Origin: Celerinatantimonas sp046054195
GTDB taxonomy: Bacteria; Pseudomonadota; Gammaproteobacteria; Enterobacterales; Celerinatantimonadaceae
Assembly (NCBI RefSeq): GCF_046054195.1
Contig: NZ_JBEQCS010000002.1
Span: 62,001 to 126,000 of the forward strand
DNA: 64,000 nt
Reading direction: 5' to 3'
How positions within the stretch are numbered: position 1 is the stretch's first letter; each line of letters opens with the position of its first letter. Below are positions 43,381 through 51,100 of this stretch, one piece after another. The position numbers were made by a program, and so were the translations under genes. The notes beneath the pieces were generated by a model. It saw only the letters and a program-made list of their open reading frames with translations. It did no database searches and was not told where the DNA came from.

Positions 43381-43626
43381 GGCTACATCATACCTTTTTT
43401 GTACAATAAACAGACTCACAGCAAAACCGCTTAAGCGGGCCGTTATGATCATTGAAAATGAGTTTACTATGAGCTGTATTATACATTTACTTAATAATTT
43501 TTTATACCGCTTCTAGTTAATTACTTAAGCGCCAAGCATCCCCATTTAACCCTATATTTAATAGTGTTATTAGCAGATATGAATGGTTTTATTAAATAAA
43601 CGCAATGATAAAAAGAGAATAAAAAA
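43381..43626. other. Intergenic region upstream of the aminopeptidase gene
   Basis: About 250 bp of AT-rich DNA between the aminopeptidase start and the VOC-gene terminator. Apart from the presumed promoter I see no feature. Confidence 0.35.
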
Positions 43627-43660
43627 GTCTGAATAATCCGAGCAAACAGACTATTCAGAC
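43627..43660 (-). terminator. Rho-independent terminator of the VOC gene
   Basis: Nine-base stem GTCTGAATA/TATTCAGAC with a 16-nt loop; minus-strand reading continues TTTTTTATTC. An alternative AGTCTG/CAGACT pairing is possible within it. Confidence 0.75.
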
Positions 43661-43713
43661 AAAAGGGATAGAATATGAAAAAACTATCAGTAGACAGGGA
43701 ATGTCAAAATTAA

Positions 43714-44145
43714 TTACTTAGCAAATAACTGATCCATATCTTGGAACGATTTAAATTCAAGGGCATTGCCACATGGGTCAAACAGAAACATGGTGCCTTG
43801 CTCCCCCACTAATCCTTTAAAACGAACATACGGTTCAATTTCAAATTTCACGTTAAATGAGCGCAAGCGTTCGGCTAATGCTTCCCACTCATTCCATGGC
43901 AGAGCCACCCCAAAATGAGGAACAGGAACATTGTGACCATCAACTGAACTGGTATGGGCATGGGCGTCTTCTTGAGCCTGAGTTTTTGGGTGCTCATGGA
44001 TCACCAACTGATGACCAAAAAAGTTAAAATCAACCCAATGTTCGCTAGAGCGCCCTTCTTCACATCCGAATACTTCGCCGTAAAACTTACGAGCAAGCGG
44101 TAAATCATAAACAGGCACTGCTAAATGAAAGGGAGAAATCGACAT
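43714..44145 (-). CDS. VOC-superfamily (glyoxalase/dioxygenase-like) protein
   Basis: 143-aa soluble protein with two beta-alpha-beta-beta-beta modules. The candidate metal ligands are His7 in SPFHLAV, His in VPHFGVAL and the Glu in GNALEFKSF. It matches the family's dioxygenase/glyoxalase branch, but no substrate can be assigned. The ATG has AGGAG upstream. Divergent from a LysR-family gene, whose likely target it is. Confidence 0.82.
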   Translation of the reverse strand: MSISPFHLAVPVYDLPLARKFYGEVFGCEEGRSSEHWVDFNFFGHQLVIHEHPKTQAQEDAHAHTSSVDGHNVPVPHFGVALPWNEWEALAERLRSFNVKFEIEPYVRFKGLVGEQGTMFLFDPCGNALEFKSFQDMDQLFAK

Positions 44146-44261
44146 CTTTTAGGCTCCTAATGGCACAACGATTTATTAACTAAATGTTGAACTATCGTAT
44201 AAAAGATGTATCAAAAATAAAAACGATATATATTTGAGCTAAACTCAAATTTTATTTGTAT

Positions 44262-45140
44262 ATGATTAAAGAACTCAAAACATTGGTTGCCGTTGCTCGC
44301 GAAGGTAGTTTTGCCGCCGCTGGTGCACAATTAGGGCTCACCCAAGCGGCTGTCAGTGCCCAAATGCAGCGTCTTGAAAGTAACTTAGGTGTCACTCTTT
44401 TCGAACGTAGTGGCCGCAGTGCCCGAATCAATGTGAAGGGACAACAGTTACTCCAGCAAGCACAGCAACTGTTAGCGATTTATCAAACTTTAGGCCATGA
44501 GCTTAAAGATCAGGATAATCCTCGCCAGCTCAAGATTGGCTCCATTGCATCCATTCAGCATGCCCTGCTTACGCCAGTGCTGGCTGATTTTTACCAAAAA
44601 TTTACCCAGTGTAATTTGCAGATAACCCCAGGTGTTTCGGCAAATCTTCTCAACGAAGTCGATAGTGGCGCAATTGAGTTGGCGGCCATGATCCGCCCAC
44701 CGTTTGCTCTTGATACCAATTTAAACTGGATTGAACTGGCCAAAGAGCCATTTGAGCTCATCACGGCTCGAACTCATGATAGTAATGATTGGCTACGCTG
44801 GCTCAGTGAAGAGCCATTTATTCGCTACCATCGAGCGTCTTATGGCGGACGTCAAATCGAGCAGTTTCTTATCCAGATGCGAATCAAGGTGCACGATATT
44901 TGCGAAACAGATGAGCTAGAATCAATTACCGATTTAGTGGCTCAAGGATTAGGCATCGCTTTAGTGCCGAAAACTAGGCCAAATCAAAAATGGCCCAAAG
45001 GAATCCGCGCAATCCAATTGGGCCATCATCAATTTTATCGGGAAATCGGCATATTACATCGCTTCAATCCACTATTAAGTGCACCAGCTAAATATCTAAT
45101 TGAGCTGTTAAGCGCTAATTCATTCGATAAGCGGGAGTAA
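44262..45140 (+). CDS. LysR-family transcriptional regulator
   Basis: 292-aa regulator with an N-terminal winged HTH (about 5-62; SFAAAGAQLGLTQAAVSAQMQRLE) and a periplasmic-binding-like effector domain (SIASIQHALLTPVLADFYQK..., LVAQGLGIALVPKT). The ATG at 44262 (MIKELKTLVAVAREG) suits the family; a TTG two codons earlier is less likely. LysR genes usually control the divergent neighbour, here the VOC protein, through the 116-bp intergenic region. Confidence 0.92.
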   Translation: MIKELKTLVAVAREGSFAAAGAQLGLTQAAVSAQMQRLESNLGVTLFERSGRSARINVKGQQLLQQAQQLLAIYQTLGHELKDQDNPRQLKIGSIASIQHALLTPVLADFYQKFTQCNLQITPGVSANLLNEVDSGAIELAAMIRPPFALDTNLNWIELAKEPFELITARTHDSNDWLRWLSEEPFIRYHRASYGGRQIEQFLIQMRIKVHDICETDELESITDLVAQGLGIALVPKTRPNQKWPKGIRAIQLGHHQFYREIGILHRFNPLLSAPAKYLIELLSANSFDKRE

Positions 45141-45169
45141 CTTATCGGGTTACCTATCAAAAGCGCTTA

Positions 45170-45184
45170 GCAATTAAAAATTGC
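45170..45184. terminator. Hairpin between convergent LysR and rpmJ2 genes
   Basis: Six-base stem GCAATT/AATTGC with a 3-nt A loop located between the two convergent stops. Confidence 0.5.
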
Positions 45185-45189
45185 CTCAG

Positions 45190-45327
45190 TTATTTTTTAC
45201 GTTTGCCTTGAACCGCTTTAAAGCGTGGATTGCTTTTACAGATAACAAATACCCGCCCGCGACGTTTCACAACTTAACAATCAGGGCTGCGATTTTTAGC
45301 GCTCTTAAGGGAAGTTAACACTTTCAT
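45190..45327 (-). pseudogene. rpmJ2: Alternative ribosomal protein L36 (RpmJ2/YkgO) with in-frame stop
   Basis: The frame from ATG 45327 to TAA 45190 encodes 45 codons matching the zinc-independent L36 paralogue: MKVLTSLKSAKNRSPDC at the start and RRGRVFVICKSNPRFKAVQG at the end. Codon 18 is TAA (45274-45276), where E. coli YkgO has Gln (DCQIVKR). A single C-to-T change from CAA explains it. Downstream sequence is intact, so the loss is recent, or the base is an assembly or sequencing error. It lies seven bases after rpmE2. Confidence 0.9.
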
Positions 45328-45334
45328 AGTGCTG

Positions 45335-45598
45335 TTAATCCTTAGCTTTAGCTGCAGTTAAATGCGCAAAACGACGGTTAAAGTTAGCAACTCGACCCTC
45401 TTTACTCACCTGACGCTGTTTACCTGTGTAAAAAGGATGGGATGAAGAAGAGACATCAACTGTAAAATACGGGTACGTTTTCCCTTTGTATTCGATACGT
45501 TGATTAGTTTGCAAAGTTGAGCCAACTAAAAAATACTCATCAACACTGGTGTCATGAAAGACAACCGTTTGATATTCAGGATGGATGTTCGGTTTCAT
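45335..45598 (-). CDS. rpmE2: 50S ribosomal protein L31 type B (zinc-independent, YkgM)
   Basis: 87-aa ribosomal protein with the L31 core MKPNIHPEYQTVVFHDTS, SSSHPFYTGKQ and GRVANFNRRF. It contains no Cys, the mark of the type B paralogue that replaces zinc-binding L31 when zinc is scarce. Start ATG 45598 with GAGG upstream. Upstream lie a Zur-like dyad and a Fur-like box. Operon partner rpmJ2 is interrupted by a stop. Confidence 0.95.
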   Translation of the reverse strand: MKPNIHPEYQTVVFHDTSVDEYFLVGSTLQTNQRIEYKGKTYPYFTVDVSSSSHPFYTGKQRQVSKEGRVANFNRRFAHLTAAKAKD

Positions 45599-45623
45599 GC
45601 AGGCCTCGGACGCGTTAAAATAT

Positions 45624-45638
45624 GTTATAAGGTAACAA
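45624..45638 (-). promoter_or_regulatory. Zur-like operator upstream of rpmE2
   Basis: TGTTATAAGGTAACA, a near-palindrome with TGTTA/TAACA arms resembling the enterobacterial Zur core GTTATAnTATAAC. Its centre is 33 bp upstream of the rpmE2 start, the expected setting for zinc control of rpmE2-rpmJ2. Confidence 0.65.
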
Positions 45639-45649
45639 TCAATAATTAA

Positions 45650-45668
45650 ATGATAATACTTCTCATTT
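45650..45668. promoter_or_regulatory. Fur-like box upstream of rpmE2
   Basis: AATGATAATACTTCTCATT matches 16 of 18 defined positions of the palindrome AATGATAATnATTATCATT, counted by eye. It lies 12 bp upstream of the Zur-like dyad. Confidence 0.55.
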
Positions 45669-45821
45669 ACAAAATCAACAGAAAATAATCATGGACAAAT
45701 ATTTCACTCACCCGATTGGCTCAGCCCTACACTCATACGGACCAATCAAGATAATCTAGAAATTTTTTCGCAATAAAAAAGCGGGAACAATAGAAAAAAC
45801 GATGGGAAAATAGGACAAGAA

Positions 45822-45851
45822 ATTCGCCCCGCAATGCGATGCGGGACGAAT
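45822..45851 (-). terminator. Rho-independent terminator of the Gfo/Idh gene
   Basis: Twelve-base arms (45822-45833 and 45840-45851) with one mismatch and a 6-nt loop; minus-strand reading continues TTCTTG, 48 bp past the stop. Confidence 0.8.
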
Positions 45852-45898
45852 GAATATACGAAGGTTATACAGAAAAGCGTTTAAACCATGTTGAATTA

Positions 45899-46924
45899 TT
45901 AAATCTTAACCACTTGATTCAAGCGTGCACTTTCAATAGCCGCATCTAAAATTTTCAAAATCTCAATAGCCTGCTCCGCACTCACCGGTAAATCACCCTC
46001 ACCAGTCACTGCTTTAGCAAATTGTGAGTAATAATCGTGATAGCGACCAGGTACAGATGCAACCGTTTGTTCCCCCTCTTGCGTTCGCAAAACAGGTAGG
46101 TGAGAAGGCTGCTCGTATCCCCAACCTTGCGGATCGTCAATAGGCCGTTTGCCAGCAAATAACGCTTCAGCCTGAACATCGGTTGCGGATGAATAATAAC
46201 TGCCCTTTTCGCCATACACGATAAACTCTTTGGCCGCGATCCGGTTGATTTTACTCGCACTAACATAAGAGGTCGCACCACTGGCATGGGTTAGCGTCAA
46301 CACAAAACTGGCGTTGGTCGGCCCCTGAGTCATTTCAATTTCATCTAAATGTGCATAAACAGCACTGACCGGCCCAAGCAAATAATAGGCTTGATCAACA
46401 ACGTGACTTCCCAAATCACGCAATAAACCACCGTTAGGCCCGGCTTCTAACGATAACGGATCGTCGCAATCTAAACGCGAATGCATTCGCCAAATCTTGC
46501 CCAATTTATTTTGAGCTAAAACCTGACGCAATGTTTGAACGTCACTATCCCAACGACGATTGTGAAACGCGCCCAGCAAAACCCCTTTTTCTTTGGCCGC
46601 GTTAGCCATTTCACGACCCACTTCGGCATTAGGAGCAAAAGGTTTATCCGCAACGACATGCAAGCCTGCGCCAATCGCTTCTAGCACGAGTTCTCGGCGA
46701 GTATGAGGAGGAGTTGAAATCGTCACCGCATCAAGTGATTCAGATGCGGTCATTTCTGCTAAAGAGCTATAAACAGGAACATTAGGATAATCACTGTGAA
46801 TTGCTTTTATTTTACTTTCAGAACGAGCCACAATTGCTGCAAGTTCTACATTCTCAGCAGCACAAATAAATGGAGCATGAAAATACCGCCCTCCATCTCC
46901 ATAGCCAACTAAACCAATGCGCAT
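45899..46924 (-). CDS. Gfo/Idh/MocA-family NAD(P)-dependent oxidoreductase
   Basis: 341-aa cytosolic dehydrogenase related to E. coli YdgJ and scyllo-inositol dehydrogenases. Rossmann motif GYGDGG near the start, DKPFAPN (family Lys), AFHNRRWDSD, and the C-terminal domain motif GGLLRDLGSHVVDQA with conserved Asp and His. Substrate likely a sugar or cyclitol. Start ATG with GAGG. Divergent from a sugar transporter across a 622-bp gap, which suggests but does not prove that they act together. Confidence 0.88.
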   Translation of the reverse strand: MRIGLVGYGDGGRYFHAPFICAAENVELAAIVARSESKIKAIHSDYPNVPVYSSLAEMTASESLDAVTISTPPHTRRELVLEAIGAGLHVVADKPFAPNAEVGREMANAAKEKGVLLGAFHNRRWDSDVQTLRQVLAQNKLGKIWRMHSRLDCDDPLSLEAGPNGGLLRDLGSHVVDQAYYLLGPVSAVYAHLDEIEMTQGPTNASFVLTLTHASGATSYVSASKINRIAAKEFIVYGEKGSYYSSATDVQAEALFAGKRPIDDPQGWGYEQPSHLPVLRTQEGEQTVASVPGRYHDYYSQFAKAVTGEGDLPVSAEQAIEILKILDAAIESARLNQVVKI

Positions 46925-47546
46925 ATAATTCCTCTATTTAATTGATTTCCAATCCACGATTTATATCAGTACATTCGAATATTTAGTAAATCCTAATACA
47001 TCGGCCAAACTAATATCAACGCTAAGAAACTGATGATTATTTTGAGCCAATTTTTAGAGTTCCAGAACTATTATCAGCATACCTTTTCAAACAAATTTGA
47101 TAAGTATTTTTCCTAGATTTTTTTACTATTTCATTTGCAATAACCACTATTTAGACGTTTTTAACGATAAATTTAACCCTTCATTAAAATATTATTTTTA
47201 CATTTAAAATCAATATGTTACAAACACAATTCGACACCTTAACTGTGATTATTTTTTATCCAGATTAGAAATTAATTTTTCAGTGTGTTAGGGTAAATAT
47301 GTACTAGTCACAGAGGAAGAAAGTTTTGATTTGTCGAAAGAATAATATTTTTATCTTATCCACATCAAAATCAGAGTTGCGCCTGCATAATCTCATTACA
47401 CATTTTATTATCCCCTTTATTCTTCCCTGACTGCCTCATTATTTAGCCCGTTAGTCCTTTAGATATTATCAATATTAATCACGGAACAAGGACTTTTAGG
47501 TTAAGCGTAATTTCAATTTTGTTTTTTGAAATGATGAGGATCATCA
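46925..47546. other. 622-bp divergent intergenic region
   Basis: Very AT-rich region between oxidoreductase and sugar-porter genes. No ORF, tRNA or clear RNA structure. An inverted repeat ATTTCAA (47510-47516)/TTGAAAT (47526-47532) sits just before the porter ribosome site. The length suggests regulatory complexity, but no site is convincing. Confidence 0.4.
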
Positions 47547-49043
47547 ATGAGTATTAGAACTAATTATAATCTGCGCTATATATTAATGATCTGCGGTGTT
47601 GCCGCTTTAGGTGGTTTGCTATTGGGCTATGACACAGCGGTTATTTCCGGTGCGATCATGCCGATTAAACAATTTTTTCATCTCTCTTCTGTTGGCGTTG
47701 GTTGGGCTGTTTCTAACGTTGCAATTGGTTGTATCGCTGGGGCCTTTATCTCTGGGCACTTAGCACAAAAACTCGGCCGTAAAAAAGCACTATTACTTGC
47801 GGCTCTACTCTTTACCATTTCTGCAATTGGCGCGGCCTTAGTCGGCAGTTTTGTTTGGTTCATTATTTATCGGATGATTGGCGGCTTTGCTGTTGGTATC
47901 GCCTCCACTGTATCACCCATGTATATGAGTGAAGTTTCACCTAAAGAGATCAGAGGTCGAGCTTTAGGTATGCAGAACTTTGCAATTGTCGGTGGCCAGG
48001 TCGTTATTTTCATTGTGAACTTTCTCATTGCTAAAGGGGCAACCGATCAATGGCTTTCAGATGTCGGGTGGCGAATCATGATCGGTTCTGAAGCTATCCC
48101 CTGTTTAGCGTTTTGTCTGTTTGCACTATTTATTCCTGAGTCTCCACGTTGGTTACTCAGCACCGGCAAAAGCCATCGAGCCGCGAAAACATTGAAAAAA
48201 ATTGGTGGTGAAAATTACGCCGAAAAAATGCTTAAAGATATCGAGGTTTCACTAAAAGAAAATACCTCGAAAGCTCAGCAAGATTCAGCCAATACCCTGA
48301 TTAAGCAAGGAAGATTTTGGTTCTTTGCGTTTATCGCCTGCACGGTTGCCATGATTCAGCAAGCCAGTGGCGTAAATGTCATGATGTACTTTGCCCCAGT
48401 TGTTTTAAACAAAGTCACAGGTAACAATGAAACGGCTCTGTTCTTAACTATCTGGATTGGTGTTTTCCAACTTATCGGAACCTATATTGGCTCAATGCTA
48501 ATGGATAAAGTTGGCCGAATCCCAATGCTAAAAATGGGCTCGGTAGGCGCTGTTATTGGCCTTCTAATCACCTCTTACTTTATGTACAACTCAGCAGGTC
48601 TAACAGGTCAGGCAGCTATTACGAGTGGGTATTTCACCCTCTCAGGGATGCTTATATTTATGCTGTGTTTCTCCTTTTCATGGGGACTTGGCGCATGGAT
48701 TGTCATCTCGGAACTATTCCCCAACCGAATGCGCTCGTTAGGCATGTCACTGGCAGTAACATCGCTGTGGCTAAGTAACTTTGTGATTGGCTTAGTCTTT
48801 CCAATCCTTAACGATAACCCTTGGTTAAACGCACATTTTCATGGCGCATTTTCAATGTGGTTATTTGCAGCAATCATGGCTGCATCCATTCCATTCATCT
48901 ATCGATTCCTGCCTGAAACCAATGGCGTTCAGTTAGAAAAAATGGAATCGCATGTACTCAACTATGCCAAACGTGACCGCTCTAAATCGCTGTCACTGCG
49001 TAAAGGCTTTGAGTTCATCAAATTATGGGAGACCAATAAATGA
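47547..49043 (+). CDS. MFS sugar:proton symporter (sugar porter family)
   Basis: 498-aa inner-membrane transporter with twelve TM helices of the XylE/GalP/IolT type. Signatures: GGLLLGYDTAVISGAIMPI in TM1, GRKKAL loop, SPMYMSEVSPKEIRGRALG, PESPRWLLSTGK before TM7, the QQASGVN segment in TM7 and RFLPETNGVQLEKME at the end. The substrate could be a hexose, pentose or inositol. The divergent YdgJ-like dehydrogenase is compatible with an inositol or sugar pathway. ATG with AGGA upstream. Confidence 0.92.
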   Translation: MSIRTNYNLRYILMICGVAALGGLLLGYDTAVISGAIMPIKQFFHLSSVGVGWAVSNVAIGCIAGAFISGHLAQKLGRKKALLLAALLFTISAIGAALVGSFVWFIIYRMIGGFAVGIASTVSPMYMSEVSPKEIRGRALGMQNFAIVGGQVVIFIVNFLIAKGATDQWLSDVGWRIMIGSEAIPCLAFCLFALFIPESPRWLLSTGKSHRAAKTLKKIGGENYAEKMLKDIEVSLKENTSKAQQDSANTLIKQGRFWFFAFIACTVAMIQQASGVNVMMYFAPVVLNKVTGNNETALFLTIWIGVFQLIGTYIGSMLMDKVGRIPMLKMGSVGAVIGLLITSYFMYNSAGLTGQAAITSGYFTLSGMLIFMLCFSFSWGLGAWIVISELFPNRMRSLGMSLAVTSLWLSNFVIGLVFPILNDNPWLNAHFHGAFSMWLFAAIMAASIPFIYRFLPETNGVQLEKMESHVLNYAKRDRSKSLSLRKGFEFIKLWETNK

Positions 49044-49252
49044 GTACTTCACTAATGAAAAATTTATTACAGTTAATGAAGCAATCGATATCCAAAGCAA
49101 TCCTCCTGCATGGGGCATCCATTCAGCCTCAAGTGGGATACCAGCAGTTAGCAGCTGAACCCAAAGGACCAAATGCGCCGAAATCGGGAACAACTAAAGC
49201 CCCTGCGCTTAAAGCAAAATCCATGACTCAGCAAAAACCATCATTTAGCTAA
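49040..49252 (+). CDS. Small basic protein overlapping the sugar porter stop
   Basis: 70-aa frame whose ATG overlaps the transporter stop (ATGA) and has GGGAG eight bases upstream, the normal layout for translational coupling. The first 30 residues could form an amphipathic helix; the rest is Pro/Lys/Ser-rich and probably disordered. I recognise no family. It could equally be chance. Confidence 0.4.
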   Translation: MSTSLMKNLLQLMKQSISKAILLHGASIQPQVGYQQLAAEPKGPNAPKSGTTKAPALKAKSMTQQKPSFS

Positions 49253-49261
49253 TGTTCCTGG

Positions 49262-49333
49262 CTTGTAATCCATTGTTTGTGAGTTTTTAAGGTTCTAATC
49301 TAAGAGCTTTTCTCGCTAACAATTGATTACAAG
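49262..49333. repeat. 16-bp inverted repeat around a 40-nt core
   Basis: 49262-49277 (CTTGTAATCCATTGTT) and 49318-49333 (AACAATTGATTACAAG) are complementary at 15 of 16 positions. Could be a large transcription terminator for the preceding genes or a small mobile-element remnant. Confidence 0.6.
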
Positions 49334-49414
49334 TACCCTTGGTTATCCCCAATAGTGACAAACCAGTAAATATGGTAAATTGACGCCTTTGCTTTTTTAC
49401 CAATAGGATTGTCA

Positions 49415-50512
49415 ATGCAGGAAAGGAAGTCTAATACGTATCGCCAGTTCACTTTTTGTGGATTCATCGCTTTTGTTTTATTGCTCCTGCAAGGATGCCA
49501 AGAGCACAAGGTAGACCCTGCTAAATACCTTGATACGGTCATAAATGAAGGTAATGTCGCCCAGATTATTGCCATTGTTGGCCAAAAAAAACCTCAGCTT
49601 AGCAAGCCGCAAGCATTGTTTTTACTAGAACTAAAAACAATCACTCAAGGCAAAGACAGCTATCGAAAAAATTTCATCAACGCGCATCAGCCTCGCGACC
49701 AAGATGACCTTGTGGATTCAGCAGATTTTAATCGAATTCGCAAAGCTATCTTTGAAGACTTTGAAGCTAAACACGTAACTTTGCGTAAAATTTTCTCTGA
49801 ACTGGACAAGCGCCAGCAACTGACAGAATCCTATCGATTAAAGTATTTATCTTTATATAAAAAAGTAGACAGCTACAACCTAGCGCAACAGAAGAAGATT
49901 GAATTTTTAGCACTTAATCGGCGAAAAATTCAAAATGAAGTGAAGAAAAAAGTAAGCATTGAAGTGGCCCGAATCATTCCCAGACAAGGTGTTTATTTGA
50001 TGCTATTTAAGTTTACTAACCACATGAAAACGCCCATCAATGAGCTTGATTTTGAGTTGACCTTAAAAGATAAACACGGCCAAAAGATAACGACCTTCAA
50101 AAGTGGCATTTCTAACTTTAGTATCACTGATACTCAGACACTAACAATGCCCTACAGCTATCAATCAAAATGGCAGGCAGATCAGTTTTGGGATTTAGAA
50201 AAAGCCGATTTAAGCGGCCATTTAAGCAGTGATTATGTCATCACAAAATTGAAATCACTTGGCAAGACCTGGCCCGACTATGGCAAGTATACGGATATAG
50301 AACACTTAAAAAACCAGCACTATCACTCGCCAGAAAAACTCACAGGCAAAGGCCCTTATACATCCGATGTGCTCAAAGCTCGGGTCAATAAAGTCGAAAA
50401 AGAAGTGCAGCAGAAAATCCAAGCGCAGACCCCAATCATCACCCACTATCGCAAGTTTACCTACCGCTTTATCGATATGGATAAGTTAGTTCAGCGCCTT
50501 CGGCATTATTAG
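49415..50512 (+). CDS. Hypothetical lipoprotein
   Basis: 365-aa predicted lipoprotein, not recognised. ATG 49415 with AGGA six bases upstream; signal peptide with lipobox LLQGC (Cys28). Mature part: charged helical region (about 90-195; many Lys, Arg and Glu, coiled-coil-like around FSELDKRQQLTESYRL), then a beta-rich domain (about 195-290; FKFTNHMKTPINELDFELTLKD) resembling FxLYD-type folds, and a C-terminal helical tail. Such layout suggests a periplasmic or outer-membrane binding or structural role. Isolated by hairpins on both sides. Confidence 0.7.
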   Translation: MQERKSNTYRQFTFCGFIAFVLLLLQGCQEHKVDPAKYLDTVINEGNVAQIIAIVGQKKPQLSKPQALFLLELKTITQGKDSYRKNFINAHQPRDQDDLVDSADFNRIRKAIFEDFEAKHVTLRKIFSELDKRQQLTESYRLKYLSLYKKVDSYNLAQQKKIEFLALNRRKIQNEVKKKVSIEVARIIPRQGVYLMLFKFTNHMKTPINELDFELTLKDKHGQKITTFKSGISNFSITDTQTLTMPYSYQSKWQADQFWDLEKADLSGHLSSDYVITKLKSLGKTWPDYGKYTDIEHLKNQHYHSPEKLTGKGPYTSDVLKARVNKVEKEVQQKIQAQTPIITHYRKFTYRFIDMDKLVQRLRHY

Positions 50513-50572
50513 CTAACTAAAAAAATACATACATATCAATCATATACAAAGCCTGTTTTGCCCAAATCATGA

Positions 50573-50606
50573 CTAAGTAAGCGTGCATTGCTGCAAGCTT
50601 ACTTAG
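50573..50606. terminator. Inverted repeat after the lipoprotein gene
   Basis: Perfect 10-bp arms CTAAGTAAGC/GCTTACTTAG with a 14-nt loop that can pair further. Position fits a terminator, though no strong T-tract follows. Confidence 0.5.
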
Positions 50607-50649
50607 CTCTTAGCTTCGCCATATCTATTAGCTATCAAATTTTTCTTTC

Positions 50650-50666
50650 CTTAAGTCATTCTTAAG
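50650..50666 (+). promoter_or_regulatory. PmrA (BasR)-type box upstream of dgkA-eptA
   Basis: CTTAAG-TCATT-CTTAAG, two identical half-sites separated by 5 bp, an exact match to the known YTTAAK-N5-YTTAAK PmrA box. A TAAATA follows at 50673 as a possible -10. It precedes the eptA operon, the classical PmrA target. Confidence 0.75.
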
Positions 50667-50737
50667 CTTGGCTAAATACACTAGCGCTCATGATAAGGAA
50701 TCGTGCGTAGATACGCGGCAATATCGGTACTTCTAAG

Positions 50738-51100
50738 ATGAGTGACACTTATACACATAAAGGAATTAAACGAATCGTTTATGCCACAGGTTATTCGATT
50801 CAAGGGCTTAAATATGCCTGGAGAGAAGCAGCTTTTCGTCAAGAAATTTGCTGTTGCCTGCCGCTGATGATCCTAACGGGGTTTCTTCCTATTTCAGCGG
50901 TAGAACAAGTGCTACTGGTCATGAGTTTAACCGGAATTTTAATTACAGAAGTCATTAATTCTGCGATTGAAGCTGTCGTTGACCGTATCGGTACCGATTG
51001 GAATGAATACAGCAAAATGGCCAAAGACCTCGGTTCCATGGCCGTTTTACTCGCTATCTTTTTGGCCATCTTTACTTGGGTAACTATTTTAATCGTATGA
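50738..51100 (+). CDS. dgkA: Diacylglycerol kinase DgkA
   Basis: Small inner-membrane kinase, 120 aa (E. coli 122) with three TM helices. It phosphorylates diacylglycerol to phosphatidic acid. Conserved WREAAFRQE with the amphipathic-helix Glu, and the catalytic loop INSAIEAVVDRI followed by SKMAKDLGSMAVLLA. Its stop overlaps the eptA start (ATGA). EptA-type transferases release diacylglycerol from phosphatidylethanolamine, so DgkA recycles the by-product. The ribosome site is weak. Confidence 0.95.
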   Translation: MSDTYTHKGIKRIVYATGYSIQGLKYAWREAAFRQEICCCLPLMILTGFLPISAVEQVLLVMSLTGILITEVINSAIEAVVDRIGTDWNEYSKMAKDLGSMAVLLAIFLAIFTWVTILIV

